DNA of 28,572 nt from a virus. The notes under the pieces are model-generated. The model was not told the origin of the DNA. It did not search any database and saw only the letters and a program-made list of their open reading frames with translations. The translations under genes and the position numbers were made by a program. Below are positions 1 through 6,825 of the stretch, piece by piece (position 1 is the first letter of the stretch; every line of letters starts with the position of its first letter). The stretch spans positions 1 to 28,572 of the IMG/VR virus record IMGVR_UViG_3300032086_003046. The stretch is one strand, 5' to 3'.

Positions 1-802
1 CAATGCTATTATTAGCTAATGCTCTTTGAGGATCTGCGTCATACCAGTTACCTATTTTAGCGTCACGCATACGTTGATCAGATAGATTGCTTAAGCTAAT
101 CAAGGCACTGCGACGTACGCCTCCTACTACGACTATCTCGCCTACCATACACATCAAATCATGCACTTCAATACTAGTTAGCTTCCGTCCTGCTGCTTTT
201 TGAAAAGTCATAATAGTATAGTTAAACAGCCGCTTTAATGGTTCAGGTCCTGATGAACGGCCACCAAAGGTCTTAAGTCTTGCACCTGCCGGTCGCAACC
301 TACTGAAATCAGTGTCCGGAACACTGCCATTATACAAATAATTAAAAAGCGCGTGATAAGCTTTCGCCCAGCCCTTTTTGCTATCTTCGACAACAATTGT
401 ATCTCCAGTTTTTTCTAAAATTTGCGGTATTTTAGGTAACTTCGAGATCTCTTGCCGCTCACAAGAAAAGCCCACACCGGTGCCACACATTAAAATGTAT
501 AAAGTTTCAGCAAATGCTCGTTTAGTATTTACAGCTATATAAGAACAGTTATACCCAGCTAAATTTTCTCTGTCTAATGCAGGTCCTGCAGTCATTAGCG
601 CACGCATAGACGGCATTACTTCTAGATTAACTATAGCAGGTTTAACTTGCTCTTGTAACACAGAACTAAATTGCTTATTAGTTCGATTATCAAAATAGTC
701 TATATATCTTTGTACTGTTTCTGGCCATGTCTCTCGTCTTCCCAAATCTTCTCTCCATCTTGAGTATCGAGAAATATGGATATATTGTTGGTACAAATCC
801 AT
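1..802 (-). CDS. Class II (B12-dependent) ribonucleotide reductase, N-terminal part
   Basis: The frame stays open from an ATG at 802 to the window edge (267 residues); the C-terminal half, with the thiyl cysteine and cobalamin-binding parts, is outside. The protein would reduce ribonucleotides to deoxyribonucleotides using adenosylcobalamin and no oxygen. Evidence is the monomeric RTPR-type N-terminus YSRWREDLGRRETW (residues 13-26) followed by ETVQRYIDYF, then NCSYIAVN with C86 in the place of the first redox cysteine, CGTGVGFSCER, and VGGVRRSALISLSNLSD followed by MRDAKIGNWY and RALANNS at the left edge. These are family landmarks of Lactobacillus-type RTPR and phage homologues. I chose the start at 802 because GAAGAGG lies about 10 bases upstream, the conserved N-terminus begins soon after, and an in-frame stop lies at 818-820. 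The first 103 bases overlap the gene at 700-903 in another frame. Host cobalamin would be needed. Confidence 0.9.
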   Translation of the reverse strand, partial: MDLYQQYIHISRYSRWREDLGRRETWPETVQRYIDYFDNRTNKQFSSVLQEQVKPAIVNLEVMPSMRALMTAGPALDRENLAGYNCSYIAVNTKRAFAETLYILMCGTGVGFSCERQEISKLPKIPQILEKTGDTIVVEDSKKGWAKAYHALFNYLYNGSVPDTDFSRLRPAGARLKTFGGRSSGPEPLKRLFNYTIMTFQKAAGRKLTSIEVHDLMCMVGEIVVVGGVRRSALISLSNLSDQRMRDAKIGNWYDADPQRALANNSI

Positions 803-903
803 TCTATACTGTCCTCTTCAATAGTTATATTTAATACGTTTAATAAAGAATCGCCTTCCGTAGAAAGCGACTCCTCTATCCAATCATCAAAGTCAAAGCT
901 CAT
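700..903 (-). CDS. Small acidic hypothetical protein overlapping the RNR start
   Basis: This 67-residue protein begins MSFDFDDWIEES and is strongly acidic. I place the start at 903, not at the in-frame ATG at 912, because the ATG at 903 forms an ATGA junction with the TGA stop of the upstream gene, typical of coupled translation here. I recognise no domain. Its last 103 bases are also the beginning of the ribonucleotide reductase gene in a different frame, an unusually long overlap for this genome, where most are 1-20 bases. It may be a real overlapping gene, or a short coupling ORF whose translation delivers ribosomes to the reductase start. Moderate confidence that it is translated; function unknown. 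Confidence 0.5.
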   Translation of the reverse strand: MSFDFDDWIEESLSTEGDSLLNVLNITIEEDSIEWICTNNISIFLDTQDGEKIWEDERHGQKQYKDI

Positions 904-1100
904 TTTATCCAAGCATCTAGTCTAGTATCTGCACTTGCATTACGTTGAGCTTTAAGCTTTAACATAGCCTCTCTAGGTGTAATATAAGGTTCGGATTGAA
1001 TTTTACCTCCGTTAGCTAAAAAGTTTTTTACTTGCCTAGCAATTTCTGCTCTTTCTTCCTTTTTAGCTTCTATAGTATAAGCTAAAATATCTTCATTCAT
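900..1100 (-). CDS. Small hypothetical phage protein
   Basis: The product has 66 residues and is charged and mostly helical-looking, with an early EAKKEERAEIARQVKNFLAN stretch followed by GGKI. The pattern FLxxGGKI followed by a Pro-rich turn is common in small phage proteins of unknown function, and I cannot assign a role. Its start forms an ATGA overlap with the stop of the A1-like gene (1097), with GAGGGAG a few bases upstream as ribosome binding site. Its stop forms another ATGA with the next small gene at 903. It is therefore an interior gene of the leftward operon ending in ribonucleotide reductase. Confidence 0.7.
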   Translation of the reverse strand: MNEDILAYTIEAKKEERAEIARQVKNFLANGGKIQSEPYITPREAMLKLKAQRNASADTRLDAWIK

Positions 1101-2629
1101 TTAATTAACTCCCTCATTAATGGACTTAGTTTGTCGTCAATTATACTAAATAATCCGCGTTTTCCATTATCGTATATAAAGCAATGAGTACTCATCCAAC
1201 TGCTATAGCCAACAGCGAAATGCGCACGATCTTCTGATGCTCCTATTTGATAACACCCTTTAAAAATGCCTGGAGTATGTCCGTGACCTATTACAGTTTT
1301 GCGGCCAGTTTTACTAAAGGTTCTAGCACTGCCTTTGACTCCATTAGGTCCTATGTCTCCGTGTTGAGAGCAGTCTATACCCCTTATATCGAAATCGTCG
1401 TTACCGCCAATAAATCTAACTTTATTTTTACAATACTTTTCTACGAATAATCTAAATAAATTTCCGTCTCCTCCTTTTTTAATATCTTTACAAGCTAACG
1501 AACCCAACTCAAAATATAAATCTAAATTGATTAAGTCCGAGCCTCTTGGATTAAAACGATTAAACCATTGATCTAGATGTCTATGATGGTTAGAATCGAC
1601 TATAGTAACGTTTTCTATCTCTTCTAAAAAGTCTATAGACAACATTAACTCTTTTCGTATGCTAAAATCTTTATTGTAAACTCTAGTCAGAGAACTAAGT
1701 ACTTTTCCTTCCGCATGGTGTGAGCCTATGTAGTGGTCATGTACATCCTGTAAGACTCGATGCTCAGGTTTTACTGCTTTAGCTATTTCTGACAGTAATT
1801 CTTTAGTTTTAGGTCTCAACCTCTTTATATGTGTATCCCCGTCTAGCATGCCCGCAACTTTACCGTTAACTTTTCTGCCTGGTGAGTAATACTTATCAAA
1901 TAAATGCGCGCCTGTGCCGTCAAAGTGTACTTCATGCGTCCAAAACTTCTTGCCTTCAACTTCTATGAATAACGCACTAATAGAGTGGTGGAACTCTGCT
2001 TTTTTAGCTTTCTTAGATCCTCCATAGTTAGGCGCAGACACAGAACCAGTAGTATGTAACATTTTAGGATAGTGATTATGTGGAGTTGCCACCATTTCCA
2101 TTGCAACTTGAGGATGCCCATATATTTCAGATTTCATGTCGCCTGCGTGATTCATTCCTTCTAAAGGATTAATCGCTGTATACTGTATTCTAGTTTCCCC
2201 GCGAATAACTAAATTCTCATTTAGCTCGATATCTACATTACAAATATAAGGTAATATTTCTTTAGGCCAAGTATATTGCTTAATAATGCCTTGATGCTTT
2301 AAGTCAGGGTTTTTGTACACTCCGGGAATAACTAAATAACAAGCGTTTAACTCTCTTGCTATTTTAAGCCAAGTTTTATGCGCATCTGCAACTACTGGCG
2401 TATCATTAACCGCACTAGTTATTAAGAATCTGCGTTTCCTTTTTATTTCTGTTACACGAGTTTTAGGTAGTATTTGTGGTTTAGTGTAAATAACTTTAAC
2501 TGTTCTAAATCCGCAAGAAGGGCATCTATACCTAGTTCTACCTGATTCGGTTTTATCTGCAGTTGTCCTCATACCTTTGTTAGCACATTCAGGACAATAC
2601 AAATCTTCTCTTAGTTCACTTTGGCTCAT
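1097..2629 (-). CDS. T5 A1-like protein: zinc ribbon plus metallophosphoesterase
   Basis: This 510-residue protein starts with a zinc ribbon (C12, C15, C36, C39). A central region contains ITSAVNDTPVV, VIPGVYKNP, an IYGHP segment, VATPHNHYPK and a TTGSVSAPNYGGSKKAKK stretch. The C-terminal half has calcineurin-like phosphoesterase landmarks: GDTH (264-267), DVHDHY (295-300), the metal-binding SNHHRHL (346-352), QHGD (422-425) and GHGHTPG (448-454). This arrangement matches the phage T5 A1 family, whose founding member is a pre-early protein needed for host DNA degradation and completion of DNA transfer. The family link is from recalled motif patterns; the host-takeover role here is inference. 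AAGGAG lies just upstream of the ATG, and the start overlaps the previous small gene by 14 bases. It sits in the leftward operon between the primase-helicase and ribonucleotide reductase. Confidence 0.8.
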   Translation of the reverse strand: MSQSELREDLYCPECANKGMRTTADKTESGRTRYRCPSCGFRTVKVIYTKPQILPKTRVTEIKRKRRFLITSAVNDTPVVADAHKTWLKIARELNACYLVIPGVYKNPDLKHQGIIKQYTWPKEILPYICNVDIELNENLVIRGETRIQYTAINPLEGMNHAGDMKSEIYGHPQVAMEMVATPHNHYPKMLHTTGSVSAPNYGGSKKAKKAEFHHSISALFIEVEGKKFWTHEVHFDGTGAHLFDKYYSPGRKVNGKVAGMLDGDTHIKRLRPKTKELLSEIAKAVKPEHRVLQDVHDHYIGSHHAEGKVLSSLTRVYNKDFSIRKELMLSIDFLEEIENVTIVDSNHHRHLDQWFNRFNPRGSDLINLDLYFELGSLACKDIKKGGDGNLFRLFVEKYCKNKVRFIGGNDDFDIRGIDCSQHGDIGPNGVKGSARTFSKTGRKTVIGHGHTPGIFKGCYQIGASEDRAHFAVGYSSWMSTHCFIYDNGKRGLFSIIDDKLSPLMRELIK

Positions 2630-2828
2630 CTTTAATCTCCTTAACTAATTTAACTACTTTATTAGTTTCGGTCTTTTTAATATCGTAGACATCCGCTAAA
2701 TATCTAACTAAATCTTCAAAGTCAGAACAAACTAAATGTCTAACGACTTCTAATACTTCCGCTTCGTCTTGCCACTCTTCTTTCAAGTGCCAACCGTTGT
2801 CACATTCTTGTATATGTAATAATAACAT
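2616..2828 (-). CDS. Small acidic hypothetical protein
   Basis: A 70-residue acidic protein beginning MLLLHIQECDNGW and ending in a lysine/glutamate-rich helix. No domain is recognised. It starts two bases after the stop of the primase-helicase gene and its end overlaps the A1-like gene start by 14 bases, so it fits the compact leftward operon. The ribosome binding site is weak (GTGGAA about 8 bases upstream), which suggests translation by reinitiation from the gene before it. Confidence 0.6.
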   Translation of the reverse strand: MLLLHIQECDNGWHLKEEWQDEAEVLEVVRHLVCSDFEDLVRYLADVYDIKKTETNKVVKLVKEIKDEPK

Positions 2829-2830
2829 AG

Positions 2831-5047
2831 CTATTCCACCGAATATTTCATTAAACCCGCTATTTCATAGAAATAGGCCTTTTGTCCGTTTCTTGTGGTA
2901 GGCACTTTATTAAAATCTTTCATTCCTACAGTTAATCCTCGTTTTGTGCCTTTGCCTTCCGTCATTTCATAGTACAAGTCGAACAAGTCACTTTCATGGA
3001 GTTTGCCTTCTGCAGCTGTACTAAGCACGTTTGGTAAGTCGTGTGTTGTGCACAACTCTTCGAAATCTTTAAACATTCTATTAGCTAATAAGAAAGCTAT
3101 CTTTTGTGCAGCGCCGAATTTAGATGCTATTAAGCGTTTTTTATCTTCTGTATTTGGCGGAGTCTGATAAGCATCTGCAGATAACATTTCTACTTCAGTA
3201 GCTAAATAGTAACAAAAATCAACTATTTCTTTATCCATTTGTTTATGAATAAGAGACAAGCCGCCTGCTTCTTGCACCCATAGTTCATCTTTTAACACAT
3301 TAGGACAATTAAAAAGAGCAAAACGTCTGTCTTCGCCTTCTATAAAAAGCGGGTTTTTATTCGCAGTCATAATGAAAGTGACACGATGCTCATATTGAAA
3401 AGGGTCAGTGCGCATCTTACGAATAGACACTTCCGGCTTACCCGTATAAGCTTTAATTTTGCCTATAACGTTTTCTTTTTCGTCAAACTTAGTTAGCTGA
3501 TTACCATACTCATCGAGTTGCACAAAATAAGTATCTAGCAGATAGTTGTTATACTTTTCTAAAAACTCTTTTACTGTAGGTCTAGCTAAAGACGGGCCGC
3601 CGATTATTTTCTCCATCAAATGTACAAATGTGTCTTTACCTGCACCAGGCACACCAAGAAAATAAAGTACTGTAGGAGAATAATCGAAATAAGTTAGTTT
3701 ACGTTTTATAAACTTGAGTAGATAATTTCTATTATAATTATCTGGAATTAAACTCTTTAAAAAGTTAAGTATATATGTAGGCTTACTATATTTAGACTTG
3801 TGCGTTAAAGGTTCTTTAAATACTTGTAGTGCTTCTGTAGGATAAAAAGAATTAAACGCAGTTTCTTCATTCTTAATAAAAAATCCAAAATCTTTAGCTG
3901 GAGTGCTAACTACATCAACTAAAGGAACTAAACTTTGCATAGCTTTTTTAGGCGGTGCTTCTACGCAAGTAGTTGCAATATAAGCGGCGAAGTCGTCGGG
4001 CCTTTCAAATTGTTTAACTCTACCTCTAAAAATATCTGCAAAATAATAAGAACATCGTTGTGGATCAAAGAATAAATCTACAACTTCATTTCTTTTAGTT
4101 AATAATTGAAGCTTACCATCTTGCCAATTTTCATCGTATTGCCAAATAGGTTTGCCGTCTATATTAGCACGTTCTTCTGCCATAGGATCTAAGATAGTTG
4201 TTTGCAGCCTTTTCTTTAACATAGGCTCTTCAAACATCTCATTAATTAGTTCCATGCATTCGTAATACAACTCAATATCAATAGAATTATCTGCGCCTAA
4301 AATGGCGCTTACTTTAGATAAGTATTCAGAGCCGCGACCTTCTGGCACTTCTTCAGGATGCAAATAACCTTTAGCTTTATATTCTTGTATGTCACGAAAA
4401 TCTTTAGGCGTTAAAAAACCAAATAGCTTAGGATCTACTTTCTTTTTAGCTAAAAAGCTTCTGACTTGTGGAGCTAAATTATAAGACCACATTTTGTCTT
4501 CTAGTTTAGCTTCATCTCTAGTTAGGACAACAGGCTGAATAGACTTTAACAAAGCTATAACTTCAGCAGGAGGTTGCTTTAATTCACACAATTCAAAATC
4601 GTGTTTAGTCTCATTTGCTTCTGTTGGTAAATAGACAAAGCCACCATTTGCGTAGAAATCTAACTCTATAACATTATTTTTAACTATAAAATTCTCTAGC
4701 TCTTCTTCAGGATATTTGTATATAATAGTGCCGCAAATCTTTTCATTTCCGTTAGAATCAGTTTTGCCTTTACTCATAAAGCGGAAATTATAGTTAGGAT
4801 CTAAGGACTGAAATAAACTAAACGTTATAGCGTTATCACAATCTATAGCAATTATATTAGATAGCTTGCCTGTTAATACACCACCTAAAGGAGAGTCTTT
4901 TGTATTTCGTTCTTTAGAATAAATTTCGCGCCAATTTTTATCAAATATAGGTAAAGTCTTTTTACCGTTAGATTGACGCTTTAACTCGCCTTTTAACGGT
5001 ACAGTGTGCCAGTTTAAATCTATGAATGGTTGTATTGTTTTAATCAC
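2831..5047 (-). CDS. Primase-helicase (prim-pol domain plus D5/SF3 helicase)
   Basis: This 738-residue protein probably primes and unwinds DNA at the phage fork. The N-terminal part looks like an archaeo-eukaryotic prim-pol domain: GGVLTGKLSN (55-64) leads into IDCD with metal-binding candidates D69 and D71, followed by FMSKGK and a hydrophobic segment ending GGFVYLP (135-141). The C-terminal part is a D5-type superfamily 3 helicase: Walker A GVPGAGKDT (465-473), Walker B FVQLDEYG (508-515), sensor segment FIMTANKNP (558-566) and arginine-finger region GEDRRF (571-576). The start codon is GTG at 5047, overlapping the end of the HTH-like gene by 8 bases and with only a weak ribosome binding site, so translational coupling is likely. 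No separate replicative helicase of DnaB or T7 gp4 type is in the window, so this is the likely replicative helicase. Confidence 0.85.
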   Translation of the reverse strand: MIKTIQPFIDLNWHTVPLKGELKRQSNGKKTLPIFDKNWREIYSKERNTKDSPLGGVLTGKLSNIIAIDCDNAITFSLFQSLDPNYNFRFMSKGKTDSNGNEKICGTIIYKYPEEELENFIVKNNVIELDFYANGGFVYLPTEANETKHDFELCELKQPPAEVIALLKSIQPVVLTRDEAKLEDKMWSYNLAPQVRSFLAKKKVDPKLFGFLTPKDFRDIQEYKAKGYLHPEEVPEGRGSEYLSKVSAILGADNSIDIELYYECMELINEMFEEPMLKKRLQTTILDPMAEERANIDGKPIWQYDENWQDGKLQLLTKRNEVVDLFFDPQRCSYYFADIFRGRVKQFERPDDFAAYIATTCVEAPPKKAMQSLVPLVDVVSTPAKDFGFFIKNEETAFNSFYPTEALQVFKEPLTHKSKYSKPTYILNFLKSLIPDNYNRNYLLKFIKRKLTYFDYSPTVLYFLGVPGAGKDTFVHLMEKIIGGPSLARPTVKEFLEKYNNYLLDTYFVQLDEYGNQLTKFDEKENVIGKIKAYTGKPEVSIRKMRTDPFQYEHRVTFIMTANKNPLFIEGEDRRFALFNCPNVLKDELWVQEAGGLSLIHKQMDKEIVDFCYYLATEVEMLSADAYQTPPNTEDKKRLIASKFGAAQKIAFLLANRMFKDFEELCTTHDLPNVLSTAAEGKLHESDLFDLYYEMTEGKGTKRGLTVGMKDFNKVPTTRNGQKAYFYEIAGLMKYSVE

Positions 5048-5348
5048 GTTTCCAAAGTCCCCAAGGAAAAAAGCCTTCGTAATACCACGAGTTAGGTTGA
5101 ATCTTTATATAGTCGTTATCTAACCAAGGAGGAAATAAGGACATATATAAAATTAGCTTTTGCTCAGGATCGGACAAAGAAATATAAATATCATAGTAAT
5201 GTAATAAATTGGTTAAATGAGGTCTAGAAATATGCAAGCCTAATTGTTTTATAATACGAGTAATAGGCACACCAGTTTGTTGTAACTGATATGCCTTAGC
5301 TAAAGTATTTTCAACAACTAGTTTACGCTTAGCTCTTGAAGTTTTCAT
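5040..5348 (-). CDS. Small HTH-like protein
   Basis: A 102-residue protein with a basic N-terminus (KTSRAKRKL) followed by a segment resembling a resolvase/homeodomain-like helix-turn-helix, about residues 17-50: alternating hydrophobics, TGVPITRIIKQLGL as helix-turn, then SRPHLTNLL as the possible recognition helix. The C-terminus is rich in aromatic residues (WYYEGFFPWGLW). It may bind DNA as a small regulator or replication accessory factor; this is inference from the helix pattern only. It overlaps the glycosylase-like gene by 20 bases and the primase-helicase by 8, placing it in the early leftward operon. Confidence 0.55.
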   Translation of the reverse strand: MKTSRAKRKLVVENTLAKAYQLQQTGVPITRIIKQLGLHISRPHLTNLLHYYDIYISLSDPEQKLILYMSLFPPWLDNDYIKIQPNSWYYEGFFPWGLWKRD

Positions 5349-5673
5349 ACCGTTCCTTGCACTCGGGACAACGAGTTATTAGATCATTTAGTGCAGCTTC
5401 TTTGTTAACCGTAGCTAGTTGAGTAAATCTCGATAAATAAGAACTATCTGCAACTAATAAGTCAGAATCATGATTATAACCACGCCTGATCATTTCGCGT
5501 GCTAACTCTTCGTGACGTGCAGCTAATTGGCTTATTTGCAACTGATTTAATACTGCATGACCTTCTAAAGACTTTTGCTTATTCAGCGCGCCGTTAATCA
5601 TGTGACATTCAACATGCTCGCCTAGTAAGTGCTTTCTGCACATGATTTCTGGCGGTAACATCCACATACGCAT
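5329..5673 (-). CDS. Pyrimidine dimer DNA glycosylase-like protein
   Basis: The 114-residue product resembles the Pyr_excise family (T4 endonuclease V-like), enzymes that cut UV-damaged DNA at pyrimidine dimers. Landmarks are the N-terminal MRMWMLPPEIMCRKHLLGEH, the segment AARHEELAREMIRRGYNHDS in the middle, and a C-terminal LITRCPECKERY. In T4 endonuclease V the catalytic nucleophile is the N-terminal amine and an early Glu is essential; E19 in HLLGEH is the natural candidate here. T4 enzyme has Thr after Met, while here Arg follows Met, so the initiator Met may be kept. The stop of the preceding gene is two bases upstream, and AAGGG serves as ribosome binding site. DNA repair early in infection would suit a phage of sunlit water. 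The family call rests on motif memory. Confidence 0.6.
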   Translation of the reverse strand: MRMWMLPPEIMCRKHLLGEHVECHMINGALNKQKSLEGHAVLNQLQISQLAARHEELAREMIRRGYNHDSDLLVADSSYLSRFTQLATVNKEAALNDLITRCPECKERYENFKS

Positions 5674-5675
5674 AA

Positions 5676-6017
5676 TTAAACCCTTGATTTTTGCTTATCG
5701 GTTTTCTTTAATTCTTTCATTTGTCTGTGTTCTTTATGTCGTTGCTCTAAGAATTTTTCTGGGCTAATTGCACCTACAATCCACTTATATTCATAAGGAG
5801 CTTTGTAATCTATTTTAGGTGAAGCGTGCACTTCTTTAGCACAGCCTAATTTATACCCTGTAACAGTTTCAACAACTACCAAGTCGCCTACTTCAACATA
5901 AGTTTCATTTTCTACTTTATATGTATAGCGTTTTTTGCTTCTATCATTTAAAAATTCAAATGAAATTGTATAAAAGGTGCCTGCTTGTTGTTTAGTTAAT
6001 TCGTGAATATCCGCCAT
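5676..6017 (-). CDS. Hypothetical early protein, first gene of leftward operon
   Basis: This 113-residue protein is the first gene read leftward from the divergent control region. The middle holds a small beta-rich segment (YVEVGDLVVVETVTGYKLG, about 40-58) followed by AKEVH, reminiscent of an SH3-like or OB-like barrel. The C-terminus is very basic (KELKKTDKQKSR), suggesting nucleic-acid contact. I do not recognise the family. GGAG lies 9 bases before the ATG, and the putative -10 box at 6050-6055 would give a leader of about 25 bases. Position suggests early, strong expression. Confidence 0.7.
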   Translation of the reverse strand: MADIHELTKQQAGTFYTISFEFLNDRSKKRYTYKVENETYVEVGDLVVVETVTGYKLGCAKEVHASPKIDYKAPYEYKWIVGAISPEKFLEQRHKEHRQMKELKKTDKQKSRV

Positions 6018-6049
6018 GTTTGGTCTCCATATAACTGAATTTATTAAAG

Positions 6050-6076
6050 ATTATATTATACTAGATATTGTTGCAA
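6050..6076 (-). promoter_or_regulatory. Putative leftward promoter
   Basis: On the minus strand TTGCAA (6076-6071) is followed after 15 bases by TATAAT (6055-6050). A second, overlapping TATAAT lies at 6060-6055, only 10 bases from TTGCAA and so too close to use with it. The hexamers fit sigma-70 consensus well (4/6 and 6/6) but the 15-base spacer is short. It is the only promoter-like signal directly before the leftward gene cluster. Confidence 0.5.
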
Positions 6077-6084
6077 AAATGAAA

Positions 6085-6141
6085 TAACTTTTAGTTATAA
6101 GAAACGGCTAAATTTAGTCTTAATAAATCTATTAAAAGTTA
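6085..6141. repeat. 9-bp inverted repeat in the divergent control region
   Basis: TAACTTTTA (6085-6093) and its exact reverse complement TAAAAGTTA (6133-6141) are separated by 39 bases. The right arm overlaps the putative -35 box of the rightward promoter and the left arm lies just upstream of the leftward -35 box. It could be a paired operator for a regulator acting on both transcripts, or part of a replication origin. At this AT content a 9-bp repeat could also arise by chance. Confidence 0.35.
6093..6104 (+). repeat. Direct repeat copy 1 (AGTTATAAGAAA)
   Basis: AGTTATAAGAAA occurs here, about 125 bases before the start of the gene at 6218, and again at 6712-6723, about 103 bases before the SSB gene. 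Both copies are followed by one variable base and then G. Similar placement before two consecutive rightward genes suggests a shared regulatory site. Confidence 0.4.
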
Positions 6142-6169
6142 ACACAAGTTAGAATATTTAAACTATAAT
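6139..6169 (+). promoter_or_regulatory. Putative rightward promoter
   Basis: TTAACA (6139-6144) and a perfect TATAAT (6164-6169) are spaced by 19 bases, slightly longer than the 17-base optimum. A start near 6176 would give a leader of about 40 bases, with TGAGG as ribosome binding site before the ATG at 6218. It would drive the replication gene cluster. The whole of 6018-6217 has no gene and is very AT-rich, so it may also hold the replication origin; I see no clear iterons. Confidence 0.5.
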
Positions 6170-6217
6170 TAAATCTAATGTGTGAATCAAACTTAACCAA
6201 TCAAATGAGGATTAATA

Positions 6218-6712
6218 ATGTCAATTAAAAAAGCTTATACAAGCCTAGTATCTTTTTTACAAGCTAATCAAGATAAAACTGTTTCAGATATTTTGGATGA
6301 AGTGGTTGAAATGTGTTCGGCTAAATCTGCTGGTTCTTCTGCTACTACTGTCCATAAAAATGAAGAAGGTGTTGTTACTCACATTCGTTGTGGATTTTTC
6401 AAGCAATGGCTACCTCTTTCTCATGTAGAATTCGGAACTAAGTCAAGTTCTGCTTCTGGATACAACTCTATGAGTAAAGCAGGCCAATCAATTTGGACTA
6501 AAAAACAACGTGACGCTAAAAAAGCTCGTGAAGAGTTGCTTGATGGTGTAGCTTCTGGTGATGTCGATCCTTCTGATCTTGCTGAAAAGTTAGAAGCTAT
6601 CGAAGCAGAACGCACTGAAGTTGTACCCCATCCTTTAGGTGCTGACACGTTAGAAGAAGCTTTAGCTTACTCTGCTGAAGAATTAGACAATATGGCTGAA
6701 GCTGCAGCTTAA
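6218..6712 (+). CDS. Hypothetical early protein, first gene of rightward cluster
   Basis: This 164-residue protein opens the rightward cluster. The N-terminal half is polar, with a small segment around EGVVTHIRCGFFKQWLPLSH (48-67) that looks like a compact beta fold. The middle is basic (IWTKKQRDAKKAREELLDG) and the last 60 residues are acidic and helical, ending EELDNMAEAAA. No family is recognised. GAGG sits about 8 bases upstream of the ATG. Being first behind the main control region and next to the SSB gene, it may be an abundant early or replication-associated protein; this is inference from position only. Its codon use is rich in T-ending codons like those of highly expressed neighbours. 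Confidence 0.75.
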   Translation: MSIKKAYTSLVSFLQANQDKTVSDILDEVVEMCSAKSAGSSATTVHKNEEGVVTHIRCGFFKQWLPLSHVEFGTKSSSASGYNSMSKAGQSIWTKKQRDAKKAREELLDGVASGDVDPSDLAEKLEAIEAERTEVVPHPLGADTLEEALAYSAEELDNMAEAAA

Positions 6713-6723
6713 GTTATAAGAAA
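6712..6723 (+). repeat. Direct repeat copy 2 (AGTTATAAGAAA)
   Basis: Second exact copy of the 12-base sequence found at 6093-6104. It begins on the last base of the stop codon of the preceding gene and lies just before the hairpin at 6732-6767, in the SSB leader region. Confidence 0.4.
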
Positions 6724-6731
6724 TGTGATTA

Positions 6732-6767
6732 GTATAGCTAAAAGTTATTGTTAATTTTTAGCTATAC
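6732..6767 (+). terminator. 12-bp perfect hairpin before the SSB gene (attenuator-like)
   Basis: GTATAGCTAAAA (6732-6743) pairs perfectly with TTTTAGCTATAC (6756-6767) around a 12-base loop. The stem is AT-rich and no T-run follows on the plus strand, so it is a poor intrinsic terminator. It may be an RNA processing or stability element, a weak attenuator, or, as DNA, an operator palindrome overlapping the putative promoter at 6748-6777. Confidence 0.45.
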
Positions 6768-6777
6768 GTTGTATTAT
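6748..6777 (+). promoter_or_regulatory. Putative internal promoter for SSB
   Basis: TTGTTA (6748-6753) and TATTAT (6772-6777) are separated by 18 bases, placed so that a transcript would begin about 40 bases before the SSB start codon at 6826. Matches are moderate (4/6 and 5/6). The right arm of the hairpin at 6732-6767 lies between the two boxes, which would allow a DNA-binding regulator to act there. Confidence 0.35.
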
Positions 6778-6825
6778 AGAATCTAATTTATTAAATCAAC
6801 TTAATCTTAAAGGTAATATCATATT

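Noticed and set aside
6055-6076. First TATAAT (6060-6055) paired with TTGCAA
   Set aside because: Only 10 bases separate them; the second overlapping TATAAT at 6055-6050 gives a more acceptable 15-base spacer.
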